Positions 22,274 through 32,704 of a stretch of 64,000 bases of DNA are shown here, in pieces. Position 1 is the stretch's first letter. Every line of letters begins with the position of its first letter. Position numbers and translations under genes: made by a program. Under the pieces are notes generated by a model. That model saw only the letters and a program-made list of their open reading frames with translations, did no database searches and had not been told where the DNA came from. Source of the DNA: Lonicera japonica (taxonomy: Eukaryota; Streptophyta; Magnoliopsida; Dipsacales; Caprifoliaceae); NCBI GenBank assembly GCA_021464415.1, contig CM038470.1, positions 29,941,774 to 30,005,773 on the forward strand, written 5' to 3'.

Positions 22274-22860
22274 GTTTTCTCATAGGTTCAATATTTCTTA
22301 TATTGTACGTATTATTAAAGTCTGAAGTATTCATTCTAACAAGGATTTGTTCATCCACTCTTCCTTGTGGAATACCTGGTTGCATTCCTTCAAATGCTTT
22401 TTGGGAAAATTTAACATAGTTTTGATATTCTATGTTAATGTTTGCGTCTGGTAACACATAATCTTCATAGCCTGTGGCATATAAGATTAACTTGAAGTGT
22501 TTGGCCGTTGGTATAGATACCGTAAATGCCAGGGTGACATTGAAGTATCGAATATATTGTTTAACATCTCTAATTGGACTATTCCAACTAAGCTTTTCTG
22601 GAAATCTCTCCATATCTTGTTGACTAAGCAATAAAGGATGTTAACTCCATTCTGAGGTCTATGAAGTCTTTGGATTCTTGCTTGAAAGATTCCAAAGGTT
22701 AGGAATTGAAAATTCCTATCTGTTCCTCTTGATCTTAACCAGTCTAGTTCAAAAAATTGAATTTCTGTATAATTTTTTTCGAGGATATGATTCCTACTAC
22801 AATAGGTCATATTGCAGCTTAGGGTCTTTGGGATAGCTCTTTCTCGGAACAGGTCTATGT
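22254..22860 (-). pseudogene. Caulimovirid movement-protein-like region
   Basis: Two frame blocks (22810-22487 and 22631-22254) overlap, implying a frameshift at about 22560-22640. The first contains 'FGIFQARIQRLHR' and the second 'ILYATGYEDYVL', which fit the core and C-terminal part of the caulimovirid 30K-type movement protein, which tunnels virus through plasmodesmata. The assignment rests on weak motif resemblance and on position upstream of the coat region. Confidence 0.5.
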
Positions 22861-22940
22861 ATCTGACTGGAGGAAGTTGTCCATTACTTATGGATTCTTC
22901 TGCATATTTATTTCCAGTCCATTTCTCCCCATTCTTTCCA

Positions 22941-23855
22941 TTAAAGTGGTTGTGAAATATTTCTTTCTCTCCACCATGTTCTTATGTTGGAAGAGGAGTC
23001 TCTAACTCTTTGGATCATCATATTTTGATGCCCAATGTTAGGGGTGAGGCTAGTTATTATTCTAGTCTTATCTAACCCATTGTTTCTAATTCTTCCTGTT
23101 GAAGATTCTTCTTTTATTGTGACAGATGGAGTATCTTTGAACTTACAAGTGGTAATTTGTTTTTGTTCAATTTTCTTCTCTATTCTTTTTAATGATTTTG
23201 AGTAATCATTTTGTTTTTTAATTTGGTTGATAATGGTTTCCTTAAGGGTCAACTGGTCTCTGTACAATTTAATGTATAATTCATCATTTATAGTCTTACT
23301 GTTCTCTTTTAAAGAGTTATGTGCTGACGCAATATATTTCTTTAATTCAAGCACATTGATATTTTCTGAGTCTTGTATAGAAGCAATTTCTTCTGTAAGT
23401 CTAGCTTCTAAAGCCTTGAATTTTTTTTCAAGTTTATCGACATACATCAATATGTGAGATGTGTCTAAATCTGCTTGACTAGTCTGGCTAGGTTTTTCAT
23501 AAATGACTTTTATTTCATTCATGATTTCTCTTAATTGTTTCTCTACCTTATCTGAATTTTCTTGAAATTCGTTTATGGTAGCTTCTTGAGTCTTAAAATG
23601 GTTCTCCCATTTACCTTCTAGATAATATGCTAAGTTTTATTGGAACTTAACAAAATCATTATAGAAGGTTCTTAATCCTTCAGTCTTAACTTGCAAATCA
23701 TTTATTAGATTTTGAGTAAAATTATACTCACAGTCTTGGGTAGCTGCTATAGCCGTATAAATGAAGTTTAGTCTATCTAGGATACAGATTGTTGCTTTAT
23801 TAGCATTATTGATTTCTGATTCAATAAATCTACGAGAGAATCTTTCATCGCTCAT
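22941..23855 (-). pseudogene. Caulimovirid coiled-coil ORF
   Basis: One frame of about 305 codons carries a single internal stop near 23637. It is rich in Lys, Glu, Ile and Asn, with heptad-like spacing around 'VDKLEKKFKALEARL' and 'LKRIEKKIEQKQ', so a long coiled coil is likely. Coiled-coil proteins that bind the virion are usual near the 5' end of caulimovirid genomes. It has no assigned enzymatic domain. Confidence 0.6.
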
Positions 23856-23864
23856 CTTGTCTAT

Positions 23865-24150
23865 TATTTTTAGATAAAAGTCTGATATATCTTAAGGAAT
23901 AATTCCTCCTAGAACTTCTTTCCAGTCTGAGTTGACTATTTCTATGTTTTATATATCTAGAATATAGTTATGTAGTCTAGGTATAATCTTATATTGCTCA
24001 GTAGATAATCTTGTGAGCTCGATGTCTAATTGGAGAATACGTTTAGTTAGTTCGTCAATTCTTGTCTTTAGAGAAGAATTTTGCTCTTTGCAAATATTTT
24101 TGTTTCTCTAGTTGTATTGAGAATTTCTCTCAATGTTGCAACAAAGTCTG
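23865..24150 (-). pseudogene. Broken first caulimovirid ORF
   Basis: The minus strand reads a helical, leucine-rich segment ('LTKRILQLDIELTRL'), with stops, overlapping the start of the coiled-coil ORF at about 23855. It is probably the end of a small 5'-proximal ORF. Sequence between here and the primer site (24150-24550) shows no supported frame. Confidence 0.35.
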
Positions 24151-24554
24151 AAGGAATTTGTTGGTCTAAGATTTTAATCTGTCTGGTATTATTTTTGGTC
24201 TCTAAATCCAGAAGTTGGATGTCTGATATGATCTATTGGAGATCTATATGAGTCTGTTGCAAAACTAATAATAAATATTGGTTTTGGTCTAATAAGCAAT
24301 TTATTGCTCCTGTAATAACCTGCTTGCTTTCTGAGTGTTTTAAAGGTCTATGTTTTATATATGAACAACCTTCAGTCTATGTTGTCAAACACCACACCCT
24401 TCTGCTCTGATACGGTGAATCGGAATTGGTTGGTAGTCTGGATTTGTTTCAAAAATAGAGGCGTAGATGCGAGGGAATATTCCCAAGGACATCTATGTAA
24501 ACAACGTCTATTGTTTGAAGTCTGTGAGGAAAGGAGTTTAGGATAACTATCTAC

Positions 24555-24565
24555 CTCTGATACCA
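24555..24565 (-). promoter_or_regulatory. tRNA-Met primer-binding site of the caulimovirid
   Basis: The minus strand reads TGGTATCAGAG, complementary to the 3' end of initiator tRNA-Met, the minus-strand DNA primer of plant pararetroviruses. A second, partial match (GTATCAGAGC, 24404-24413) lies about 150 bp further downstream on the same strand. Confidence 0.75.
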
Positions 24566-24566
24566 A

Positions 24567-25014
24567 AATGGGGTTTCAAGTCTCTTTCTTAAATTTGAAG
24601 GGTTATAATTTAATTTATAACCAAGTCTAGGGGCTAAAGTCTAATTTTTCAAAAGTTTCTTGATGGACAAGTCTTGTAAAAACTATGTCCAAAGGGATTG
24701 CTCAAGAGATTGTCTATTAATAAATTCATAAAAAATAAATTAATAATTTTATATATAAAATGTGTCTTGTTTGATAGGGCTTGATTCATACTTTTTTAAT
24801 ATGTAATTTTTATTAATAAATAAATTATAAAATTACAATAAAAATATTTGAAAATTTAAAAAAGAAAAGTATATAGACAAAAATGGTGATGTAGCATTAA
24901 GACATTGTCTAGGAGATCTTTTAGAAGTAGAGGGCCATCCTCACAATGTCTATTTTCATTTTTGTCCCATCATTTTCATGGTCATTATGGATGGTTGCAT
25001 TGGAGGGCATTTTA
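24567..25014. other. AT-rich junction, no gene
   Basis: The first part (to about 24880) is probably the caulimovirid leader upstream of the primer site. The rest joins the truncated Athila-type element. The exact boundary was not resolved, and no coding frame is supported. Confidence 0.4.
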
Positions 25015-26953
25015 TTAATATGGTAATAAATTCACACTAGCCCTAAAATCTACCAAAGCTCGCTTAATATGATGATCTCCAATCTTGCATAAAATTATTG
25101 GGCAGACAGGGTCCTTATACTTGATAGGGATCTTGCATCGAATAATGGAGCTTGCTTGTTCAACTAAGAATGCCTTCTTTGGAACATTTGTCCTCATCTT
25201 TTGAGTTACCAACTCTTTAAGAAACTTAGCATAAAAAGGTACTTGCTTGATGACATTAAGTAGTAGGATGTTTATCTGAACTTGTTTAAATACCTCCAAG
25301 ATTTCTTCGAATTGAGTACCATTCTTATTGCCTTTTAGCCTATAAAGAAATAGGAATTTAGGAACAAAGGTCCTACTAAAAATATCTTTACTTGCTTGCT
25401 TGATATGAGGAGCTTGGTTAGCAACCTAAGGTGTAGGCTCAACCTCAGTTGAAATCTGCTCTTCTTCTTTCTCTTCCTCCTCACTTTTTGGCATTCTCAC
25501 TTTATTGTCAATTACATTTCCCGACTCAAGTGTGGCGATGGCTTGAACTTGCCTATGTGTTGGCACATTTGGTGGGTTAAGAGTTATCCCACTTAAAGAA
25601 ACACCTTTTTAGGATTCAGAATTGTTTGACTCGAAAACTTACCCTTCTCTCTCACCCAATTGACTCACCATTTGACCCATTTGACTCTCTAAACTAATGA
25701 TGGTTTGAGTGTTCATGAGGCTGTTATTTCTAACTTTTTGCAAAAGCTAGCTTGAAGTTTGATTATTTTAGGTAATCACTTGAATGAATTGCTTGATAGT
25801 GTCCTCCAAAGATGAGAATTGTTATAGAGTGACATAGGGTGATGGAGCAGGTTGTAATGGTGGATAAGAATTAACTAAAGGGCGAAAAGCAAGAGGTGGC
25901 TGTTGTCGTGGAACATTAGCTGACAGGGTGCCCATATTGGGTATGGGTTGAGCTTGTGTCCATAAAAAATATGGGTGATTTTTACAAACCGAATTGTACG
26001 TCTCTGTGAATGGGCTACTGAATTGCTTATTGTACTCATTCATCGCATTTATTCGCTGTGGCGTGAATTTAGAAAATCTTACCATAGAGGGGCAAGTTTG
26101 CGACGTATACATAAGGCTAGCACACAGAGAGCATCCTTCAGCTTGTATATGATTGACATAATTATTATTTAACTGCAAAATTAACGCTTCTATTTCTTTG
26201 AGAGCCTATCTAACTGCTTTCTAATATCTGCACTTTCAGATAGCTCAAAAATGTCCTTTTTCTTGACTTCCTTCTTAACTTGAGCTGATGAATTTCTATG
26301 AGAAGAAAAAATCCTATTGTTGAGAGTTCTTGGAAAGATTCTCAAGAAAATTATAAGCTTCATCTTTTATGAAACTAAAGAAAGTGCCACTGTTCATGGA
26401 TTCAATCATATTTTGATTGGTTTGAGCCAACCCATCGTAAAAGAATTGGACTAGTCTCCATGCTTCAAAACCATGGTGGGGACATCTTAGAAGTATGTCC
26501 TTAAATTTCCAAGATTCGTAAATTTTTTCATGATCCTCTTAACAAAAATTGGATATCTATCTTCAAAGTTCATTTGTCTTTGATATGTGAAAATTTTTAA
26601 TAAAAAATTTGGAAACCAAAGTCTCCCAACCAGTGATGGACCTAGATGGTAACGAATTGAGCCACGTCTTTGCTTTCCTTTTTAGGGAGAAAGGAAATAA
26701 ACATAGGCAAACTAACTCATCAGAAAATTTTGAAAACTTGAAAGTAGTGCAAATTTTTATAAAATCCTTAATATGGGAGGTAAGGATCTTCTTGATAAAT
26801 TCCATGAAAATTATAAAGAAGTTGCATTACTTGCGGTTTAAGCTCGAAGTGGTTTGCAGTAGTGGGAGGTAAAACAATGCATGATGATGGGTTAGTATTG
26901 ATAGGAGAGAAAAGCTTTTTCAAAGTTTTTGTCTCTTCTTGTTCTTCAGCCAT
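25015..26953 (-). pseudogene. Athila-type gag and protease remnant
   Basis: The start codon at 26953 opens 'MAEEQEETKTLKK'. The gag core 'FPFSLKRKAKTWLNSLP' and 'GWETLVSKFFIKNF' lies at 26805-26563, a Gln/Pro-rich region with 'CPSMVRF' at 26178-25822, and the protease region 25299-25015 contains 'KIPIKYKDPVCPI' and 'ALVDFRASVNLLPY'. Family members normally have D-L-G-A-S at the catalytic loop, so DFRAS is a damaged site. Stops and frame changes separate the blocks. The element stops abruptly near 25000; RT and integrase are missing. Orientation matches the primer site at 27128-27144. Confidence 0.82.
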
Positions 26954-27127
26954 TGTTCATTCCTCAAACAAATGATTTAGTTATAAGTTCTCTATCATAT
27001 TCAATCTTTTAACACCGCGCTTCCAAATAATGCTCATACACTACTCTACTCTTAATTTTTTTTTTAAAGAACTAGTAGAAGAAAATAATCTAAATTAGTG
27101 AGATGGTGGGAAAACGAATTTTCAAGT

Positions 27128-27144
27128 CCCCAGTAACAGCGCCA
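27128..27144 (-). promoter_or_regulatory. Primer-binding site of the Athila-type element
   Basis: The minus strand reads TGGCGCTGTTACTGGGG, the familiar Athila-type primer site with small changes. It lies six bases from the presumed LTR edge at 27151. Confidence 0.75.
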
Positions 27145-27150
27145 AAAACT

Positions 27151-28485
27151 TGTTGTGAATGTTTTAAATACTCGCAAGTTTACGAGTCGGATACTAATAT
27201 AACTTAGGTAAGAGCGAGGTCGAACCTTAGGGACTTGACGGATGTAATGTATGTATTTCACTCACTAATTTTAATTAATTCCTAATCTAGCTTAAAAATT
27301 AAGTGGAATGATTTATCAACTAAAAATAAGAATGAAATAATCAATTAACAAAATACTAATAAAATAATCAATTAATAAAATACTAGGGTGGCGGAGTCAT
27401 ATATTTGATATCATATTCATAATATTCATGCCTAATAAATTCTACTATTTGTCTTGCACTAATTTGGTCTCTCAACTCTATTAGATGTAGAAAATAAAAT
27501 CAATTAAACTCAATTAATTTATAAAATATAATTATTAATTCTTTCACTACCAAATGTATATATAAGATCAAAATACTCACTATATCCGTCAAAACACACT
27601 CTATATCTGTTTTTAACAAATTATAAAGTGAACCCAACAAAAAATAATGAGAATCTAATCTTTTTTTTTCAATTAAAACTAGCATCCAGTAGGAAGAATT
27701 TTTTTTAATATTAAAGTATTAAATTGGTAGAGTCAATTATCAGGAATATGTGTAAGGGAATCCATCAATTATACTCATCCTTAACTCTAGAAAATAATCT
27801 AATCTAGCATACTTATAAATAAAACAAAACAAATAATTAAAGAATATATAAATAAATAAATAAAATACTTACTTAACTATGCGCAAATAAATTAAAAAAA
27901 AAATTCTAAATTAATTGTAATAATATGCAGAGCATCTAAATAATAATCAGCAATAAAAATACCAAGAGAAGAAAATGCTCGGCAAGAAGAGAGAGAAAAA
28001 TTGCAGCTAGCTGATTGTGATCTCGATAACCGTGCAGTGCTTCCGCTGCTCCTCTTATTTTTGTTGTCGGCTGGAAGGGTTATTCATACATGGGCTTGGC
28101 CTTTAAATCCATTTGTGGGCTTGGTCTTGAAAAATGGGCTGGCTATTTAATTGAACAGGCTGCTAGTTGAGTTAATTAAATGGGCTGCAAGTCGGCTTGA
28201 GCCATTATTTATAAAAAAAATCCATCTTCACTAAAATAATCTATTATCGCTGGAATTAATACTTTAGCGCACTGATCGTATTTTGGCCATAAATTTACTT
28301 CCCAAACTTAGATTGTCACAAGGTTTTTGCCAACTCGTAGCTAACTCAAAGATCTATAATTTTTGTCTCTGGAGTTTTCTTCAAATTATGTACAGATTAG
28401 TGTTAGAATTTTCTTGAACACAGACATTGCGCTCAGCCAATTTTTTTTTCATTCGAAAACTTTTCGATTTAATTCCAAACACCTA
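27151..28485 (-). repeat. 5' LTR of the Athila-type element (outer edge uncertain)
   Basis: The inner edge TGTTGTGAATG follows the primer site. The first 100 bp, with 'GTAAGAGCGAGGTCGAACC' style sequence, resemble the U5 end of Athila-type LTRs. I could not recognise the outer CA terminus; the MITE at 28486 is a limit, not a measured boundary. No gene is supported within it. Confidence 0.5.
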
Positions 28486-28927
28486 GGGCCCGTTTGGTTG
28501 CGTAAATTACCTAATTTTAGAATTAGTTAATTTTCGATTGAAAAATTGTCAATTTGCTCATTTATGAATAATCCAATTCTAATTCAAGTAGTGTTCGGAA
28601 AACTTAAACAAGAAATACCGATTGTTAGAATAAAAACATGTTTTCTATTGTTCTATGTTATTTAAAATTTTGTCTAGATGCATCAACATCACGGATAGAA
28701 ACTAGATCTTCTCGAAAAATAGAGTTGGAATGAATTATCTAATTCTAGAATTAAGCAATTTCAAGTTTTACTTGAAATGACTTAATTTGAGTTTTTGTGA
28801 ATCAACTTGAATTATCATGTTTATAATTGTTCAATTTACACAGCCAAACACTAATAAATGAAAATTTTGTAAATTACTTAATTGTAAATTATCTAATTCG
28901 CAATTTGAAGGACAACCAAACGGGCCC
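28486..28927. mobile_element. 442-bp MITE with 15-bp terminal inverted repeats
   Basis: The left end GGGCCCGTTTGGTTG is the exact inverse of the right end CAACCAAACGGGCCC (28913-28927). Both ends are flanked by CTA (28483-28485, 28928-28930). A three-base target duplication with this terminus style suggests a PIF/Harbinger (Tourist-like) MITE. The interior is AT-rich and non-coding. Confidence 0.85.
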
Positions 28928-29020
28928 CTAAAAAGCTCAAAAAACACAACAAATGTAATAATATATACTCTCTAAAGTATATATTAATGGAATAAAATGT
29001 ACCAATTTCTTGGCACATCA

Positions 29021-29445
29021 TTGCGTTATCGTGTTGTGTCCAACTTTGCCAAGTTTTAATATCAAATTTTTTGAAATTTTAAACTTTTGCCGGTTACAAA
29101 ATTACATAGTTAGCTTGTCAACTATTAAAACGTATACAAAAACCCAAAAGCATTTTATTTTATCTCATTGCACCCTAATTAGTATCAGAGCCTTAGGTTA
29201 CAAGATTTTATAACTGGATCTACATAAAGAAATTAATTGAGAACATCTTGATAATTTTTTATCTCTCCAAATAATCATAGAACAAAATTACAATATGATA
29301 AAATTACTGAAGTCTACTATTGAAAAGTTTGAGAACAATCAATTGGAAGTTATAAACGAGATAAAACATATTCAAAGTAGTGTACAAGCAAAAAACCAGT
29401 AATTGTCAGATTCTTACCTTTACCAATATAGAGTCAAAATCACTT
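29021..29445 (+). repeat. Retroelement fragment with tRNA-Met-like site, copy A
   Basis: This stretch is a diverged direct repeat of 30068-30499. It contains TAGTATCAGAGC (29180-29191), one base from the tRNA-Met primer sequence, followed by a short frame with shared words such as AGTTTGAGAACAATCAATTG. The upstream part would be an LTR end or viral leader. Copia-type elements and caulimovirids both use this primer, so the source is not decided. Confidence 0.5.
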
Positions 29446-29650
29446 GGAACCTTTTGAAGAAAAGAAAAATAAAAATATATAGATTTCAGCAATCACAATT
29501 TGGAGCAATTGGAAGAAATGATAGAAAAAGGAAAAAAAAACACAGAAATGAGGCATAAGCTAATACTAGAATTAGCAAAAAAATGGATAAGATGGGCATA
29601 CATAAGTAGTTGAAATAAATTTACGGTGAAAATAGTTAAAATAAATAATA

Positions 29651-29902
29651 CTCCCTTTGTCCCAAATTGATGGTCCTTCTTTCCATTTTTAGATGTTCCA
29701 AAATAAATGTCCACTTTCCATAAAAGATAAATACATACCTATTTTACCCTTTTGTACTTTCATTTTTCAAGAAAAAGTTTTGAATAAAGAAAAGGGTAAA
29801 ATGGAAAAGTCAATGTAAATTAAGCAAAAAGTACAATAATGATGTTGGATCCTTAATGAGTTAGATTTCCCAAAAGGGACCAACAATTTGGGACGGAAGG
29901 AG
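29651..29902. mobile_element. Stowaway-type MITE, 252 bp
   Basis: The left end CTCCCTTTGTCCCAAATTG and the inverse of the right end CTCCTTCCGTCCCAAATTG match at 16 of 19 positions and continue into TGGTCC on both sides. The left flank is TA and the right flank is CA, consistent with a decayed TA target site. This is the typical Stowaway (Tc1/mariner) terminus. It sits between the two retroelement fragments. Confidence 0.85.
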
Positions 29903-30067
29903 CACAAAGAAACACGTAAATAAATTTATTTTAATGTTTTGTGAAGATTAATGGAGTGTTTTATTTTGATATATTATGATGATACATATTTTCTTATTAT
30001 AATGTTGGAATGTTGGGAAAGAGTAAGATAAGAAGAGAAAAAACATACATATTTCCTGTCAATTCGT

Positions 30068-30499
30068 ATTGTGTTATTGTGTCGTGCCCAACTTTGCCAT
30101 GTCTACTTTTAATATCAAATTTTTTGAAATTTCAAAATTTTATAAGTTAAAAAATTACATAGTTAGCCTCTCAACTATTAAAAAATTATACAAAAACCCG
30201 AAAAGATTTAATTTTGTCTCATTGCACCCTAATTGGTATCAAAGCCTAAGGCTACTGTATTTTCTAGCTGGATCCACATTAGAAAATTATATGAGTACAA
30301 GAATACAATGAAGAAATTAACTCAAAACATCTTGATAATTTTACATATCTCCACATAATCATAGAACAAAATAATAGTTTGATAAAATTACTAAAGTCTA
30401 TTATAGAAAAGTTTGAAAATAATCAATTGGAAGTTATAAATGAGATAAGCCATAAAATTTTGGATTTTTACCTTTACCCCTATAGAGTCAAAACCACTA
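30068..30499 (+). repeat. Retroelement fragment with tRNA-Met-like site, copy B
   Basis: This is the second copy of the repeat at 29021-29445, with TGGTATCAAAGC at 30234-30245. After the site a short open frame runs to about 30590 containing 'LLKSIIEKFENNQLEVINEI', a probable coiled coil. The two copies are about 1.05 kb apart in the same orientation, like the ends of an LTR element or tandem viral leaders. Confidence 0.5.
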
Positions 30500-30599
30500 A
30501 GAAACCCTTTCAACTCGATATACTTGGAAAGTGTTGGTGTGAAAATTTAGAGCAAGTCTATTTTCAACCACATAGTCAAATGATTGGGTAATGATTGAA

Positions 30600-32080
30600 T
30601 TGACAAAGAACGAGACAAAAATATATAGAGGTGATTCGCCTTTTTTATAAGTATAGGGGTTAATCTTCCTCTTGAGAATAGCGCTAGGAGCTCAGGGATG
30701 CCTTATATTATAAGAACGAGTTTCGATTACAAACAGATTCTTTTCTCAGGTTACTCTACCCCCATAATACAATAATCGGGGAAGTTAAATATTGTTCAAA
30801 GTGTAAATGCCTCGGGCCTAGAAGCTCTATGTCACGCCATAGACCTTGGTCTCTCTAGTTCTATTTATTTTCCTTGTGGTTCTATAGAAAACTTCGTTGT
30901 TAAGGGAAGTAAATGCTTCCTTATATATGTACAAGAGAAGAATATATCCAGCAAGTATGGATTAGTTGGCTTTCAGCTCCTCCCTCATCATTGCAGCATG
31001 CTCGATTGATCATCTTACTTCTCATCTTAATTCGGAGCATTAAATACAATTAATATACATTTAATACAGTTGAAGAAGGTTCTGCGCCTCCTGCAGGGTT
31101 AGTGGCAGTCATCCATGCTTTTTTCAACCACTCGGTCGAAGTGGTTGAGCGTTGTCGGCTTCAACTCAATGAATGAGCTATAGAGGTCGAGCCCTGGAGG
31201 TCTATGGCCTCGAACGTAAATTAAATATTGTGATGTGATCTCGCCTAGTCCTCTATTATATTCAACTAAGGAAAATTGTGAGTTACTAAATGGAGGCTTG
31301 ATTATGCTCATGTGCAAGGATTGGGCGTGGAAAATACAAGTGTCTGAGCCTTGAATTAATCATAGCTAGGGATGCAAGAAGCTTAAATGATGATCATGCA
31401 TTCCATGGGGTTCCTAAAGATTGGGCGTGGAAGTTCAAGAGGTTAGAACAGCAATAAGGCCTATTGGAATAATTTAGAAGATATTAATTTAAGTTGTTTT
31501 TAAATTATTATGCTTTTTGAGTCTCATTATTCAATTTGGAATTAGAAGTAGTAATTTCTTTTTTGAATAGTTTTCTTATTGTCTTATTGTTAGTTTCCTT
31601 ATGGTATTAGGATTATTCTAGAAGTTATTTTCCTTTTTTAAATAGAAATTACTTTCCCTATTATTTTAGGAAACTAATTAGTTGCTTTATCTCCTATTTA
31701 AAAGAGTTCTTTTCCTTGTATTAGGGAGACGATTATGATTAATTAAATTGAAAATTTTCTCTTTGTGTTCTCTAAGAACATGTTGAACATGTTGAATTAA
31801 TTAATTCGCATTTCTTGACTTATCAATCTAGTATCCACACTAGATTGTGGTATCGTTATACCGAGGTTTGTGCTTCTTTAAGCGTTGGGTTTAGGTTCTA
31901 TCTTCAATCAATTCGTCCAATTCCAAGGTTCTAGTTTGTTTATAAACTACGAGTCAAGGATTCACAAACAACTTAGTTAGGAGTATGATCTGAGATCGCG
32001 TCATTATTCAAATTGTTTTAAAAGTTCCAAACAGAAAAAATGTGGGTATATCATTATTTGTGTGATAAACACAAGAGGAA
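30600..32080. other. Unassigned repeat-like DNA, no gene
   Basis: No supported coding frame. The stretch at about 31450-32000 has the look of an LTR end (pyrimidine-rich leader words and GTGGTATCGTTATACC), but termini and target duplication were not found. The segment at 30650-31000 contains a minus-strand TATATAAGG and could be another promoter remnant. Confidence 0.3.
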
Positions 32081-32526
32081 AAAAAAGTTGAGTGATATGA
32101 ATATATCGCAAGTCCCCAACAACCAATCGCACACCCAACAATTAGATTGAGCGCCTTCATAATGTAATACAAGGACTTAAGAAACCAAATTCTAGCAATA
32201 TTAATGAGCTAAACGAATTTTTAGAATTGTTAGAGTATGTAAGCAGAATTTCAAACGATAAGCAACAAGCAATCCCTAATTTATGACGCAAATCAAATAT
32301 CCTATGGCTTTCTAGATTTCCCAAGCAAAATAGAACAAAGCACAAAGAAAAATAAGAATCTCAACTATAATAAAGATGCAACAAGGATCAACAAACCCTG
32401 ACGATTGAATATTATTCGCAATTTTCTAAGGTTCAACTTAAATCCTCAATTTCAACAATAGCGCAAAAATTCATAGCAATTAAAACCCTATTCGATGAAG
32501 TATAAAAAAAACCTAGGATTTTCGTT

Positions 32527-32704
32527 TGTTTCCATTATGAAAGAGAAGAAATAAATTCTCTATGTTTCCATTATAAAAGAGAAGAAATAAATTCATGCCA
32601 TTATTGATACAGTAAAATTTTGTATAACTGTTTCTATGGAAAAAAATTTATTCTTTATTTGTTTTATTTCAAGAATCTTCAAATTTATATATATATATAT
32701 ATAT
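32527..32704. repeat. Short tandem duplication and AT microsatellite
   Basis: Two adjacent copies of a unit of about 36 bp (TTTCCATTAT.AAAGAGAAG) lie at 32527-32596, followed by a run of TA dinucleotides at about 32685-32704. Confidence 0.7.

Larger units (their letters stand above)
15927..24566 (-). other. Endogenous caulimovirid (pararetrovirus) copy, near genome length
   Basis: Reading leftwards: a tRNA-Met primer site (24555-24565), small broken ORFs, a coiled-coil ORF, movement-like and coat-like regions, a CCHC knuckle, protease, RT with RNase H, a last ORF, then an intergenic region with TATA box and AATAAA. The order, the roughly 8.6-kb size, the tRNA-Met site and the absence of integrase and LTRs identify Caulimoviridae rather than a retrotransposon. 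Many stops and frameshifts show an old, non-functional copy. It ends at the LTR of the Tat element, which may have inserted into it. The genus was not determined. Confidence 0.85.

Noticed and set aside
24917..24945. ACTTCTA..AGATCTC near the right end resembles the left end of the viral intergenic region (ACTTCTATTAGATCTC, about 15927-15942)
   Set aside because: The match is about 16 bp with two mismatches and does not extend, so it does not prove a repeated viral leader.
31450..32000. A solo LTR
   Set aside because: The leader-like words are suggestive, but no TG/CA termini with a target duplication could be identified, so it is listed only as unassigned DNA.
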